64,000 bases of DNA from contig CAMZJA010000005.1 of NCBI GenBank assembly GCA_947307415.1, forward strand, positions 48,382 through 112,381. Reading direction: 5' to 3'. The position numbers and the translations under genes are program-made. The stretch is from an uncultured Bacteroidales bacterium. Its GTDB lineage: Bacteria; Bacteroidota; Bacteroidia; Bacteroidales; F082. The notes under the pieces are model-generated. The model was given only the letters and a program-made list of their open reading frames with translations, did no database searches and was not told the DNA's origin. Of the stretch, positions 41,432 to 50,762 are shown piece by piece. Position 1 is the first letter of the stretch. The number at the start of each line of letters is the position of its first letter.

Positions 41432-42292
41432 ATGGAATACACGCAACAATCTGGCTATCAACAGAATAAGCCATCAAACAACAAGAAATACGGACCAATT
41501 ATCCTGATTGGAGTTCTCGTTTTGTTACTCATAATTTTCTGGAGTCGCATCACGGTGACAATTCCGGCAGGACATGGCGGTGTGCTTTACCGTTTGTTTG
41601 GCGGCGGTATCGATACATCGAAGACCTACGAGGAAGGATTCCATTTCATCGCTCCTTGGAACAACATGACGCTTTATGAGGTTCGTCAGCAGGTTGCCGA
41701 CGAGGAAATGAGCGCACTTTCGTCGAACGGATTGGAAATCAAGATAGAATTCTCTACTTGGTATCAGCCGACATGGCAAGAGTTGGGCGAGCTTCACGCC
41801 ACCATCGGCACCCAATATCTGACGAGAGCCGTCTACCCTGCCATGCGTTCAGCAGCAAGAAGCGTTTTAGGACGTTACACCCCTGAACAGATTTATTCGA
41901 CAAAACGCGACGCCATCCAGGAAGAGATCTTTATTGAAACGAAGAACCTCCTCGATGGCAAGCATATCCAGCTCAACCAAGTGCTCATCCGTTCGGTCAC
42001 GCTGCCTCCTACCATCAAATCGGCTATCGAGAGCAAGCTGAAGCAGGAACAGGAAGCTTTGGAGTATGAGTTTAAGCTTGAAAAAGCATCGCAAGAGGCT
42101 GAGCGTCAACGTGTTGAGGCTGAAGGTAAAGCAAGAGCCAATAACATTGTCAGCGCGAGTATCAACGATAAGATTTTACGTGAGAAAGGCATAGAGGCAA
42201 CTTTGAAACTCGCCGAGTCGCCTAACTCCAAGATCGTCATCGTGGGCAACAGCAAGGACGGTATGCCGCTGATTTTAGGAGACATCAAATAA
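41432..42292 (+). CDS. prohibitin-like SPFH domain membrane protein
   Basis: 286 aa. A short Gln/Asn-rich N-terminus is followed by one membrane helix (about 25-43) and an SPFH/band 7 domain (about 47-215), with [19 protein letters not shown] and [30 protein letters not shown] coiled coil rich in Glu, Lys and Ala follows ([22 protein letters not shown]). Prohibitin-like proteins form membrane ring assemblies that often regulate FtsH-type proteases. The stop codon shares one base with the smpB start, so the two genes are cotranslated. Confidence 0.92.
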   Translation: MEYTQQSGYQQNKPSNNKKYGPIILIGVLVLLLIIFWSRITVTIPAGHGGVLYRLFGGGIDTSKTYEEGFHFIAPWNNMTLYEVRQQVADEEMSALSSNGLEIKIEFSTWYQPTWQELGELHATIGTQYLTRAVYPAMRSAARSVLGRYTPEQIYSTKRDAIQEEIFIETKNLLDGKHIQLNQVLIRSVTLPPTIKSAIESKLKQEQEALEYEFKLEKASQEAERQRVEAEGKARANNIVSASINDKILREKGIEATLKLAESPNSKIVIVGNSKDGMPLILGDIK

Positions 42293-42747
42293 TGGCTAAC
42301 AAAGTTAAACAGGTAAGAATCAGCATAAAAAACAAGCGGGCTTCGTTCGAGTATTTCCTCATCGACCGCTACACTGCCGGCATCGTCCTGACAGGCACGG
42401 AGATCAAGAGCATACGTGAAGGCAAGGCAAGCATTGTGGAGTCGTATTGCTCTTTTGAAGGCGACGAGCTGTGGGTCATAGGGATGCACATCGCGGAATA
42501 CGCTTTCGGAACGTATAACAACCACGTGCCTAAACGCGACCGTAAGTTGCTTCTCACCATGAAAGAACTGCGTAAGCTCAAAGCCAAAAGCGCCGAGAAA
42601 GGCTTCACCATCATCCCTGTCGAACTGTTTATCAACGAGAAAGGATTGGCGAAACTCGAGATAGCGCTGGCAAAAGGAAAGCATTTCTACGATAAAAGAG
42701 ATAGTTTGAAGGAAAAAGATTCGAAAAAAGAAATTAGAGAATATTAA
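42292..42747 (+). CDS. smpB: SsrA-binding protein SmpB
   Basis: 151 aa. SmpB carries tmRNA to stalled ribosomes in trans-translation. [34 protein letters not shown] and later [19 protein letters not shown] are typical. Its C-terminal tail ([20 protein letters not shown]) is the part that enters the decoding centre. The start overlaps the SPFH gene stop by one base (TAATG). The ssrA gene is not in the immediate neighbourhood. Confidence 0.97.
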   Translation: MANKVKQVRISIKNKRASFEYFLIDRYTAGIVLTGTEIKSIREGKASIVESYCSFEGDELWVIGMHIAEYAFGTYNNHVPKRDRKLLLTMKELRKLKAKSAEKGFTIIPVELFINEKGLAKLEIALAKGKHFYDKRDSLKEKDSKKEIREY

Positions 42748-42752
42748 ATGGT

Positions 42753-42861
42753 CGTCATTTCGACCGAAGCGTAACGAAGTGAAGCATAGTGGAGAAATCC
42801 TCTACTAAGGAAGACGCGAAGCGAACGTTGGCTGAAGATTTCTCGACAAGCTCGAAATAAC
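42753..42861. repeat. family A palindromic repeat, extended copy
   Basis: A 109-base element begins CGTCATTTCGACCGAAGCG and ends CAAGCTCGAAATAAC, with internal GGAGAAATCC and GAAGATTTCTCGA. It is the longest copy, with extra sequence in the middle, and fills most of the smpB-thioredoxin spacer. Confidence 0.75.
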
Positions 42862-42879
42862 AACAACGACTAAATTAAA

Positions 42880-43392
42880 ATGAAAAAAGTATTAATTGCA
42901 TTAGTGTTTTTGGTTTCGTTGCCGATTTTCGGTAACGCCCAGAAAATCAATTGGATGACATTTCAGGAGGCGATAGAATCGAACAAGACGACACCGAAAA
43001 AGATTTTCATCGACGTGTATACCGACTGGTGCGGATGGTGTAAGAAAATGGACCAGACGACCTTCGTCAACAAAGACATTGTAGAATATATCAATGCGAA
43101 TTACTATGCCGTGAAGCTTAACGCCGAGATGAGTGACACCATTGTTTTTTCGGGCTACACATTTGTAAATCAAGGAAGTACAAACGGTCGCAAAGGCACT
43201 CACCAGCTTGCTGTGGCGTTGCTTCAAGGCAAGATGTCGTATCCTTCATACGTTTTCATGAACGAAGACGCACAACTTCTGACTGTCGCGCCAGGCTACA
43301 GAGGCGCTGACGATTTCATGCCTCTGCTGAAATATTTCGGAAGCGACGCCTACCTCAACGAAAAATATAACGATTTTCTTAATAAGCAATAA
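42880..43392 (+). CDS. exported thioredoxin-like protein
   Basis: 170 aa with a signal peptide (MKKVLIALVFLVSLPIFGNAQ). The thioredoxin fold is marked by IFIDVYTDWCGWCKKMDQ, whose CGWC is a redox-active pair, and by the cis-Pro region MSYPSYVFMNE. It should act in the periplasm on disulfide bonds. Its stop codon shares a base with the start of the downstream beta-helix lipoprotein, so the two are cotranslated. Confidence 0.92.
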   Translation: MKKVLIALVFLVSLPIFGNAQKINWMTFQEAIESNKTTPKKIFIDVYTDWCGWCKKMDQTTFVNKDIVEYINANYYAVKLNAEMSDTIVFSGYTFVNQGSTNGRKGTHQLAVALLQGKMSYPSYVFMNEDAQLLTVAPGYRGADDFMPLLKYFGSDAYLNEKYNDFLNKQ

Positions 43393-44873
43393 TGCGTAAG
43401 GTATTAGTTTTCATATTGTTATCAGTTATCATCGCATCAATTTCCTGCAGAAGAAAATTGGAGTTCAGTGATAATCCGTCGAAAAACATCGACCTTTCGA
43501 CAGACACCATCTCTTTTGATACCGTTTTCACAAGTATCGGCTCTTCGACAAGGGTGTTGATGATTTACAATAACAACTCTGATAACTTGAAAATCAATTC
43601 AATACGTCTTGAAAAAGGTAACCACTCCCCTTACAGCGTCAACGTCGACGGACAGGCCGGATACAACTTCAGCGACATGGAAATCTACGGCAAGGACAGC
43701 CTTTACGTATTCATCAAAGTGACAATAAACCCTAACGACGAGGACAATCCGTTTTTCGTGCAAGATCGCTTGATTTTCAACACCAACGGCAACGAAAAGG
43801 TGGTCCACCTCACCGCTTACGGACAAAATGCCCATTACATCATAGGCAGAAAAGGCATTTTCCCTGACGCGAACGGCCATTACACCAATTATTATGTCGC
43901 AATCACCGATTCCGTCAACAACGACGTGCACTGGACTGCTGAAAAGCCCTATGTCATCTACAATGTGGCACTTATCGACTCCGACGGAACGCTCACCATT
44001 GAGCCGGGAACGCATGTTTATTTCCATGGCGGCGCCAGCCTGTGGGCATGGAGCGAAGGACAGCTTATAGTAAACGGAACGGCAGAGAATCCTGTTGTAT
44101 TTCAAGGAGATAGACTCGAAGAGTATTACAAAGACCAACCGGGACAATGGGATAGAATATGGCTCATGGAGGCGCGTGAGGGTCATGGGCACAGCATCAA
44201 CCACGCCATCATCAGAAACGGATTCATAGGTTTGCAGATTCAGCGCATGCTGAAAGACAATCTCGCAGCGACGTATATCAACAACACCATCATCGAAAAC
44301 CACACTGGAATGGGCATTTACGCCAATTGCTACAGCATCGGGATGTCGAATTTTGTGGTCAACAACTGCGGGAATTACTGCATCGCACTCACCGGCGGCG
44401 GCGAATATCTCCTGAGTCACGGCACCATAGCCAATTATTGGACCGGCTCCACGAGAAAGGCTCCAGCGTTGTTTTTCAACAACTTATATCAGGATCCTAC
44501 CGACGGTAACACCTATGCAATACCGTTCAACTGCGCAATCAACAACAGCATAGTTTATGGCAATCAGGAAAACGAGTTCGGAACAGGCTTTTATCAGGGA
44601 ACAGACACCATCTACACTTTCAGAAACAGTCTGATCCGCACCCAACGTCCTCATAGCAATACAAACCTTTACGAATCGTGTGTCTTCAATAAATCACCTA
44701 AATTCAAGAATACAGAGCAATTCAACTTCCACATAAAGGAAAATTCAGAGGCTATTGGGATTGGAAATCCCGCCTATGCCGTTGGCGACCTGCAATACGA
44801 TCTCGACGGCGTCGACCGTGGCGACAGTCCTGACGCCGGAGCTTATCAGTATGTTCCTGATACGGAAAAATAG
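43392..44873 (+). CDS. lipoprotein with parallel beta-helix domain
   Basis: 493 aa. MRKVLVFILLSVIIASISC is a lipoprotein signal. Residues 25-150 are an Ig-like beta domain (DTISFDTVFTSIGSSTRVL resembles abnormal-spindle-type modules). From about 180 on there is a right-handed parallel beta-helix with Asn-rich turns (LTIEPGTHVYFHGGASLWAW; QLIVNGTAENPVVFQGDR). A choice-of-anchor ending (PDAGAYQY) closes it. Similar proteins bind or degrade polysaccharides, but no catalytic residues are evident. Translationally coupled to the thioredoxin-like gene. Its stop codon lies in a terminator hairpin. Confidence 0.85.
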   Translation: MRKVLVFILLSVIIASISCRRKLEFSDNPSKNIDLSTDTISFDTVFTSIGSSTRVLMIYNNNSDNLKINSIRLEKGNHSPYSVNVDGQAGYNFSDMEIYGKDSLYVFIKVTINPNDEDNPFFVQDRLIFNTNGNEKVVHLTAYGQNAHYIIGRKGIFPDANGHYTNYYVAITDSVNNDVHWTAEKPYVIYNVALIDSDGTLTIEPGTHVYFHGGASLWAWSEGQLIVNGTAENPVVFQGDRLEEYYKDQPGQWDRIWLMEAREGHGHSINHAIIRNGFIGLQIQRMLKDNLAATYINNTIIENHTGMGIYANCYSIGMSNFVVNNCGNYCIALTGGGEYLLSHGTIANYWTGSTRKAPALFFNNLYQDPTDGNTYAIPFNCAINNSIVYGNQENEFGTGFYQGTDTIYTFRNSLIRTQRPHSNTNLYESCVFNKSPKFKNTEQFNFHIKENSEAIGIGNPAYAVGDLQYDLDGVDRGDSPDAGAYQYVPDTEK

Positions 44874-44894
44874 ACGTTTCAGAAAACGTCTCTA
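44872..44894. terminator. AGACG hairpin terminator
   Basis: AGACGTTT (44872-44879) and AAACGTCT (44884-44891) form an 8-bp stem with a 4-base loop, followed by CTACTTCTTT. It lies between convergent genes and contains both of their stop codons or edges. On the minus strand it reads GTAGAGACGTTTTCTGAAAC, sharing GTAGAGACG with the hairpin at 4230. Confidence 0.7.
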
Positions 44895-46607
44895 CTTCTT
44901 TGGTTTTTCTCGGATGATAGTGTAACAACGTCGTGTTTCGTTGCCGACGCAGTCGGTGACGATGATTTCAATCTTATTCTTCCCGAGTTTCAGATTCTCG
45001 TCGACATCATAGAAAAGCAAATCGTTTTTCGCGTCGTAAGCGCCGACAACCCATTTGCCATTAAGGTAAATATCATATTTATTGATGCCTGACTCCTCAT
45101 CTTTTATTTTGATTTTCAATCGTTTACATTTGATAATCTTAGTATTGTTCTTGAAATTCTGCGGCGTGACATGCGGAGCTTTTTCGTCGACAGCCAAAGC
45201 GAAGGTACCGAAACTCCTCACCTTTGTACAGATCATGCCGTCGACCATTTTACTGCCTTGCGCCACAAATTTTCCGTCTTTCGCCACCGAAACAACATAA
45301 AGTTTATCTGATGAAGCATATTTTTCAGCAGGACGGAGCTTGACAGTTATGTTTTTCTGAACCGGAATATCCTCAGAACCAAGGATATACGCATAATCTG
45401 AAGCAATATTCGGTATAGTGTCGAGCTGACGGGCATAGACATATTCAAATTTATAAAACGCCTTTTCAGGAATTTCAGCGACAAAACCGTCGAGATTTAC
45501 ATCGACAGGATTCTTGCCATCAACGCGATAATAACTTCTACTATATTGATTATCAGCGTATTCAGTCAGAGGTTTGTCACCCACCAAAGTAAAATTAACG
45601 GTCGAAGTGTTGCCGAAATAATCTTTCACAACGAATTTCATATCCACCGTCTGCCCTTCCTTCAAAGTTACGAAACCGCATTTTTCCTCATACAAATCAA
45701 GGATGTTATATTCATCTATTTCAGTGCGCACATACCTTATTTTATCATTCACAAACTTACGATAATCGATTAAACTGTTGATATAACGAGTCTCATCGTA
45801 AGAATATTCATCAAATAAGATACTGAATATCAATCGGTTATCAGCGAAAAGCTGGATTGAATAAACACCATTTTTATTGTTTGAGTCGTTACCCTGGTCA
45901 TAAGCCGAGATGCCGAAGTAAACCGTTCCGTTCACATTTATTTTGCCGTCTTTCACCGAGTAATTACCATTATTATTACAGACTTCAAAATAAGCCGCCT
46001 CATCTTTGCCATTCACCGACGACTTTTCCTTTGGATATAAGGCAATTCCGTTGATTCCCGGCTTCACGTTATCCTTTATTTTAAAGCCAAAGAAATATGG
46101 GTTCACAGGATGCTGGTCGACATCGCGAAGCTCATAGTGAAGATGAGGACCTCCCGAGCCGCCTGTGTCACCGCTAAGTCCAAGAAAATCACCGGCTTTA
46201 ACAGGTATTTCATCTTTCTCAAGAAAGATATTTTGCGCAAATGACTTGCTCGCCATCTGCTTGTTTTTGACATATTTGCCAATCTTATTATTGAAGCTGT
46301 CGAGATGAGCGTAAACCGACATAAAACCATCATTATGAGTGACATACACCACATTTCCATATCCATAAGGCGACACTCCGATGCGACTCACATAGCCATC
46401 AGCCACAGCATAAACCTTCTTGCCTATCTCACCACCGGTCTTGATGTCGACACCGGCATGAAAAGCGTTGTTACGCAGCTCACCAAAAGTAGCCGAAAGA
46501 TAAACAGGAAACTTGACTGGAGAAGGATAAACTGGATAATTAACCTTTTCTTGAGCGGTTAAAATATTGACAATCAACAATAAACAAAACAAAAACTTAA
46601 ATCTCAT
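44892..46607 (-). CDS. M23 family metallopeptidase (LytM-like)
   Basis: 571 aa from the ATG at 46607; the in-frame TTG two codons earlier is not favoured. The start is MRFKFLFCLLLIVNILTAQ, a signal peptide. The M23 zinc endopeptidase domain (about 35-155) is N-terminal: HAGVDIKTGG (His, Asp) and GGSGGPHLHYELRD (HxH). The remaining 400 residues are beta-rich Ig-like modules of unknown role (e.g. IKIKDEESGINKYDIYLNGK). M23 enzymes cleave peptidoglycan cross-links or act as EnvC-like activators. The full H-D-HxH set suggests an active enzyme. Confidence 0.92.
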   Translation of the reverse strand: MRFKFLFCLLLIVNILTAQEKVNYPVYPSPVKFPVYLSATFGELRNNAFHAGVDIKTGGEIGKKVYAVADGYVSRIGVSPYGYGNVVYVTHNDGFMSVYAHLDSFNNKIGKYVKNKQMASKSFAQNIFLEKDEIPVKAGDFLGLSGDTGGSGGPHLHYELRDVDQHPVNPYFFGFKIKDNVKPGINGIALYPKEKSSVNGKDEAAYFEVCNNNGNYSVKDGKINVNGTVYFGISAYDQGNDSNNKNGVYSIQLFADNRLIFSILFDEYSYDETRYINSLIDYRKFVNDKIRYVRTEIDEYNILDLYEEKCGFVTLKEGQTVDMKFVVKDYFGNTSTVNFTLVGDKPLTEYADNQYSRSYYRVDGKNPVDVNLDGFVAEIPEKAFYKFEYVYARQLDTIPNIASDYAYILGSEDIPVQKNITVKLRPAEKYASSDKLYVVSVAKDGKFVAQGSKMVDGMICTKVRSFGTFALAVDEKAPHVTPQNFKNNTKIIKCKRLKIKIKDEESGINKYDIYLNGKWVVGAYDAKNDLLFYDVDENLKLGKNKIEIIVTDCVGNETRRCYTIIREKPKK

Positions 46608-46627
46608 TTTCAAAATATTAATTGTTG

Positions 46628-46635
46628 CAAAAATA
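46628..46635 (-). promoter_or_regulatory. -7 element for the M23 peptidase gene
   Basis: TATTTTTG on the minus strand, 20 bases before the ATG at 46607. Confidence 0.6.
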
Positions 46636-46647
46636 CGAAAATATTAT

Positions 46648-46655
46648 TATTTTTG
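46648..46655 (+). promoter_or_regulatory. -7 element for the LTA-synthase-like gene
   Basis: TATTTTTG on the plus strand, 18 bases before the ATG at 46674. An in-frame TTG at 46653 lies within the box and is rejected as a start. Confidence 0.6.
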
Positions 46656-46673
46656 CAAGTTAAAACACAAAAT

Positions 46674-48602
46674 ATGTGGTCGAATAAGGAAATTCAGCTT
46701 TGGAAAGTGTTTGTCATCCGCCTCGGCGCGATGCTGATGCTGCTTGCGTTAAGCCGCTGGCTGCTCTTCCTTTTCAACACGTCGAACTTCCCTGATCTTG
46801 GCCTCGGCGGACAGTTCAGGCTGTTTTTCATAGGGATGCGGTTCGACATCTGGACACTCGTCATCGCCAACCTGCCATTCCTGATTTTTTACGGCATTCC
46901 ATTAGAATTCAAATACAAAAAATGGTATTGCAAAATCATTGATATTCTTTTTGTTATAACGAATTTATTAAGTATTACTTTAAATATAATCGACGTCATT
47001 TATTACCGTTATATCGACAAGCGAATGACGTCGGAGCTCTTCCATTTTGTGCAGGAAACCGACGACAACCAGGGCGGTTTGATGAAACAATTTCTCATCG
47101 ACTTCTGGTTCATGGTGTTGATATTTTTGGTGTTTCTGTTCCTGATAATTCTCCTTACGAGAAAGACGAGAGTAATGCCTATAGTCATCACAAATAGGAA
47201 GCAATGGTATCTGACACGCTCACTGATATTTTCAGGTATAGTCGGCGTGTCGATAATCGGCATCAGAGGCGGTCTTCAAGACAAGCCAATCAGCATCATC
47301 ACTGCGGCGAATTACACCAAAACACAAAACATCCCGTTGGTTTTGAACACTCCGTTTACCATCGGACGCGGCTCATCGGGCGCAGTACTTAAAAAACTAG
47401 ATTTTTACGATGACGAAGACCTTGAGAAACTCTATTCTCCTATTCATAACGATTTGACTGTCAATCGTTTCATTGAAGGCAATGCGAATAATTACAATGT
47501 TTTAATAATCATTTTGGAGAGTCATGGACAGGAGATGGTGAAATATTACAACGAGCGGCGTGAAGAAACTTTAACGCCATTCCTCGACTCGCTGTTTTCG
47601 CAGAGCCTTACGTTCAACGGCATGGCCAACGGCCGTCAATCGATCGAGGCGCTGACATCCATCTTATCGGGATTGCCATCGCTGATGGGTAAAAATTACG
47701 TGGAATCGCGTTACGCCGCCAACCGTCTCGACGGATTCGGAAGCATTTTGAAGAAACACGGCTACACCACAGCGTTTTTCCACGGAGGAAACAACGGAAG
47801 CATGAATTTCGACGCATCAGCCACATCGGCCGGTTTCGACAGCTATTTCGGTCGCAACGAATATGGCAACGACGACGATTACGATGGCACCTGGGGCATC
47901 TCCGATATGCCATTCTTACAGTTTACTGCCAAGAAAATCAACGAGATGCAGAAGCCATTCGCAGCAGGAGTGTTCACGCTGTCGTCGCACCACCCATTTA
48001 CGATTCCCCAGGGATATACAGTACCTGAAGGCGACTACAAGAGCGAGTTTGAGAAGACCGTACGTTACACCGACGACGCCATGCGTCATTTCTTCGAAAC
48101 CATCAGCAATTACAGCTGGTACGACAGCACCATCTTCGTCATAGTGGGCGATCACGTGAACCCTGAGCACCGCTACGACAACTACCTCAACGGCTACGGT
48201 CAATATCAGATTGTGACGGCGTTTTATGCACCAAGCATCATTAAACCGTTGAAAACCAATATCATGGCACAGCAAACAGATATCGGGATCAGTCTGATGG
48301 CGGCGCTCGGCAACAACGACACCATCTTCAGCTTCGGCAGAAACGTGTTCGACAGTCTGCAAGAGCCATGTTTTTCGAGCTATCTCAACAATATCTACCA
48401 GTACAGCGACGGCAAATATCTGTTGCAGAGCGACGGTACAAACATCACGGCGGTGTTCGACATCGACAACGATCCTTGCCTGAACAAAAATCTTTACAAA
48501 GACGACGAGAAAGAGAGATGGAACGAACTCAACGACAAGTTCAGGATGCATCTCCAGCAATATACTAACAGAATGATTAGCAATAAGTTATATATAAAAT
48601 GA
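46674..48602 (+). CDS. LTA synthase family sulfatase-like membrane protein
   Basis: 642 aa. About five N-terminal membrane helices (1-220) are followed by a large periplasmic sulfatase-fold domain (about 260-620): NVLIIILESHGQEM (metal-binding Glu), ANGRQSIEALTSILSGLPSL (nucleophile region), FHGGNNGSMNF and IVGDHVNPEHRYDN (metal ligands). Relatives transfer phosphoglycerol or phosphoethanolamine from phospholipids. The acceptor in Gram-negative Bacteroidetes is uncertain. It overlaps the downstream lipid kinase gene by ATGA. Confidence 0.92.
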   Translation: MWSNKEIQLWKVFVIRLGAMLMLLALSRWLLFLFNTSNFPDLGLGGQFRLFFIGMRFDIWTLVIANLPFLIFYGIPLEFKYKKWYCKIIDILFVITNLLSITLNIIDVIYYRYIDKRMTSELFHFVQETDDNQGGLMKQFLIDFWFMVLIFLVFLFLIILLTRKTRVMPIVITNRKQWYLTRSLIFSGIVGVSIIGIRGGLQDKPISIITAANYTKTQNIPLVLNTPFTIGRGSSGAVLKKLDFYDDEDLEKLYSPIHNDLTVNRFIEGNANNYNVLIIILESHGQEMVKYYNERREETLTPFLDSLFSQSLTFNGMANGRQSIEALTSILSGLPSLMGKNYVESRYAANRLDGFGSILKKHGYTTAFFHGGNNGSMNFDASATSAGFDSYFGRNEYGNDDDYDGTWGISDMPFLQFTAKKINEMQKPFAAGVFTLSSHHPFTIPQGYTVPEGDYKSEFEKTVRYTDDAMRHFFETISNYSWYDSTIFVIVGDHVNPEHRYDNYLNGYGQYQIVTAFYAPSIIKPLKTNIMAQQTDIGISLMAALGNNDTIFSFGRNVFDSLQEPCFSSYLNNIYQYSDGKYLLQSDGTNITAVFDIDNDPCLNKNLYKDDEKERWNELNDKFRMHLQQYTNRMISNKLYIK

Positions 48603-49489
48603 AAGAGAAGATATTGTTTATTGTCAACCCTATTTCAGGTCATCACGACAAGTCGAAGTTCCCTTCGATTGTGGAGAAATTGATTGACAAGGACAAATAT
48701 GACTATACCATTGCATTGACAGAATATGGGGGTCACGCCGCTGAAATGACGAAGAAAGCCATTGAGGATCAATACGATATCATCGTGGCAGTGGGTGGCG
48801 ACGGCACCATCAATGAGGTGGCGACCAACATGCTGGGGGCGCGTCAAACCTTCGCCATTGTGCCTTACGGCTCAGGCAACGGGCTCTCGCGGCATCTGCA
48901 TCTGCCTTTAAAACCTGATAAAGTCATCACTGAGGTGATAAATAAAGGTGTGAAGTCGAAGATAGACACGGCAGCGATGAACGGTGTGCCATACATCAGC
49001 ATCGCAGGCGTGGGTTTCGACGCCATCATCGCCGATGTTTTCGCTAAAGACCCCAAACGCGGCATCAAGACTTACGTGAAGCTCGTCACCAAGGAATACT
49101 TGCATTTCCAGCCGAAGAGATACCATCTCATACTCGACGAAAAGGAGGAAATCGACTGCGAGCCGTTGTTCATCTCGTTTGCCAACAGCAACCAGTTCGG
49201 CTCCAACGCCGTGGTCTCCCCTTCCGCCTCGCTCAACGACGGACTGCTCGACGTATGCATCTTCAAGAAACCCAACATGTTGCAGGTGCCATACATCGCC
49301 GAGCGTCTCTTGACAAGCAAAATCGACAGAACCAAGATTGTCGACATTCACAAAGCTAAGAAAATCAAGGTGATACGCGAGCAGGAAGAGATCGCCAACA
49401 TCGACGGCGAGGCTGTGATGATGCCAAAAGACATAGTCGTGGAAATCAACCCTTTGAGTTTAAACATTTTATTACCGCAAAATATTTAA
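48599..49489 (+). CDS. diacylglycerol/sphingolipid kinase family protein
   Basis: 296 aa soluble lipid kinase of the DagK/YegS type. VNPISGHHDKS opens the fold, VGGDGTINEVA is the nucleotide loop, and PYGSGNGLSRHL is the conserved GSGN block. Coupling by ATGA to an LTA-synthase-like gene fits re-phosphorylation of the diacylglycerol that such enzymes release; Bacteroidetes sphingolipids are another possible substrate. This pairing is inference. Confidence 0.92.
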   Translation: MKEKILFIVNPISGHHDKSKFPSIVEKLIDKDKYDYTIALTEYGGHAAEMTKKAIEDQYDIIVAVGGDGTINEVATNMLGARQTFAIVPYGSGNGLSRHLHLPLKPDKVITEVINKGVKSKIDTAAMNGVPYISIAGVGFDAIIADVFAKDPKRGIKTYVKLVTKEYLHFQPKRYHLILDEKEEIDCEPLFISFANSNQFGSNAVVSPSASLNDGLLDVCIFKKPNMLQVPYIAERLLTSKIDRTKIVDIHKAKKIKVIREQEEIANIDGEAVMMPKDIVVEINPLSLNILLPQNI

Positions 49490-49493
49490 CATT

Positions 49494-50747
49494 ATGATAA
49501 CCAAGTATTTACAAATTTTAGAAAGAGTTTTCACCAACTTACATTTCGAAGCTGAAACAGCACGTTACATCGCCCAAGGAATCGGTGTCATTTCATTTTT
49601 GATATTGTCGTTTGCCCTGTTTTTCCTGGTAAAATGGCTATTAAAGAAAGTCGTCGGCGGCATCATCAGAAGAAGCAAGACAAAATACGACGATTTCTTC
49701 CTTGGCAGAAAGCTTGAAAGAAGAATTGCCTTCCTCCTCCCGATTTATCTGATAAAACACTGGATGTACTTAGTGGCTCCTGATTTGGACGCATTTAACG
49801 CATTCATCATAGTGGTGGCAAGAGTGTGCGAGATAACCACATTCACAGGCATTGTACTCTCCATACTTGAATCATTATCAGATGTTTATAACTCATTCGA
49901 CATCTCTAAAAACAAGCCTATTAAGGGCTTGATTCAGATTGTAAAAATAATTTTGGTAATCATTTGCGTGTTGCTGGTTCTTGCCACGCTGATGAACAAA
50001 GACCTTGGCAACATCTTCATCGGACTAGGTACGGCTTCGGCAGTGCTGATGTTGGTTTTCAAAGACCCGATACTTGGTTTTGTTGGAGGTATCCAATTGA
50101 GTGCCAACGACATGGTACGCATTGGCGACTGGATTGTGAAGGGTAATGCCGATGGTAACGTCATCGACATGGGACTCACCACGGTGAAAGTACAGAACTG
50201 GGACAACACCATTGCCACCATCCCTACCTACTCGCTCATCTCCGACCCTTTCATCAACTGGCGCGGCATGACGGAGTCGGGAGGCCGACGCATAGCGCGT
50301 TCCATCATCATCGACGTCGACACCGTAAAATTCTGCACACCTGAGATGCTCGAACGTTACAAGAAATTCCAGCTCGTGACGAAATATATCGAAACGAAAG
50401 AAGCTGAGATTGAAGAGTTTAACAAGAAAAACGACATCGACACCTCTACCCTCGTCAATGGACGCCGTCAGACCAACCTCGGCATCTTCAGAGCTTATCT
50501 GCAGGAATATCTCAAGAGAAATCCTAACCTCAACCATAATCTCACCATGCTGGTGCGCCAGAGAGACCCTTCAGAATATGGCATCCCGCTTCAGATTTAT
50601 TGCTTCAGCGCCAAGACCGACTGGGTTTCGTACGAGGCTATTCAGGACGACATTTTCGACCACATCTACGCTGTGGTGAAGCAGTTCGATCTCAAGGTAT
50701 TTCAGAGACCGTCGTCACATTCGATAAATATGATGGTTGAAAAATAA
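49494..50747 (+). CDS. MscS family mechanosensitive channel
   Basis: 417 aa. Several N-terminal membrane helices precede the pore-lining helix (about 165-195, LGNIFIGLGTASAVLMLVFK, rich in Gly and Ala). This is followed by the beta domain with DMVRIGDWIVKG and GNVIDMGLTTVKVQNWDN, then PTYSLISDPFINWRGM. An extended C-terminal cytoplasmic part (about 270-417) resembles YbdG rather than the small MscS. It should release solutes on osmotic downshock. Start is 4 bases after the lipid kinase stop. Confidence 0.92.
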   Translation: MITKYLQILERVFTNLHFEAETARYIAQGIGVISFLILSFALFFLVKWLLKKVVGGIIRRSKTKYDDFFLGRKLERRIAFLLPIYLIKHWMYLVAPDLDAFNAFIIVVARVCEITTFTGIVLSILESLSDVYNSFDISKNKPIKGLIQIVKIILVIICVLLVLATLMNKDLGNIFIGLGTASAVLMLVFKDPILGFVGGIQLSANDMVRIGDWIVKGNADGNVIDMGLTTVKVQNWDNTIATIPTYSLISDPFINWRGMTESGGRRIARSIIIDVDTVKFCTPEMLERYKKFQLVTKYIETKEAEIEEFNKKNDIDTSTLVNGRRQTNLGIFRAYLQEYLKRNPNLNHNLTMLVRQRDPSEYGIPLQIYCFSAKTDWVSYEAIQDDIFDHIYAVVKQFDLKVFQRPSSHSINMMVEK

Positions 50748-50762
50748 TTGATTTATAAGTAT

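Noticed and set aside
43599-44420. Minus-strand open frame of 273 codons opposite the beta-helix lipoprotein
   Set aside because: The plus-strand protein has a signal peptide, a beta-helix and translational coupling; the minus frame shows none of these.
47916-48560. Minus-strand open frame of 214 codons opposite the LTA-synthase-like gene
   Set aside because: Shadow of conserved sulfatase-fold sequence.
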